From NCBI GenBank assembly GCA_028717165.1, contig JAQUOK010000253.1:1-5576 (forward strand): DNA of 5,576 bases, in the 5' to 3' direction. The DNA is from Victivallaceae bacterium. GTDB lineage: Bacteria; Verrucomicrobiota; Lentisphaeria; Victivallales; Victivallaceae. Numbering within the stretch: the first letter of the stretch is position 1; each line of letters opens with the position of its first letter. The notes beneath the pieces are model-generated. The model ran no database searches, had not been told where the DNA came from, and was given only the letters and a program-made list of their open reading frames with translations. The translations under genes and the position numbers were made by a program. Positions 5,560-5,576 of this stretch are shown in pieces.

Positions 5560-5576
5560 ATAAAATGCCGTTTTTG

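Overview
The window looks like a chromosomal stretch of a bacterium of moderate GC content. It has five protein-coding genes and one structured non-coding region of about 600 bases. The truncated EF-G most resembles the EF-G2 / mitochondrial-EFG2-type lineage, which is typical of spirochaetes, planctomycetes and relatives. Together with a stand-alone N-terminal zinc-ribbon protein, this points weakly to the PVC group (for example Lentisphaerae) or a similar lineage. The taxonomic guess is inference and was not tested.

Layout: (1) 1-1095, minus strand, the N-terminal 365 residues of an EF-G-like translational GTPase; its 3' end lies beyond the window. (2) 1160-1645, minus strand, a small zinc-ribbon protein with a basic, Trp-rich tail. 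It sits 64 bases upstream of the EF-G gene and may be co-transcribed with it. (3) 1646-2266, a gene-free interval between divergent genes. A possible minus-strand promoter lies at its left edge and a possible plus-strand promoter at its right edge. Between them, from about 1752 to 2177, is a hairpin-rich block bounded by imperfect inverted repeats, resembling a non-autonomous mobile element or a structured RNA locus. (4) 2267-3064, plus strand, a family-2 glycosyltransferase of the dolichol-/polyprenyl-phosphate sugar synthase type. (5) 3021-4562, minus strand, a polytopic membrane protein with GT-C glycosyltransferase hallmarks. It converges on gene 4 and overlaps it by 44 bases. (6) 4642-5493, minus strand, an MtfA-type zinc metallopeptidase (M90) with an N-terminal membrane anchor, possibly leading a short unit with gene 5.

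Genes 4 and 5 may work together. A GT2 enzyme of this type loads a sugar onto a polyprenyl phosphate at the cytoplasmic face, and GT-C enzymes use such lipid-linked sugars on the outer face. That link rests on family knowledge and adjacency only. The EF-G, zinc-ribbon and MtfA genes have no obvious connection to this pair. I see no tRNA, rRNA, CRISPR array, transposase or phage gene. The most interesting part is the 1752-2177 block.
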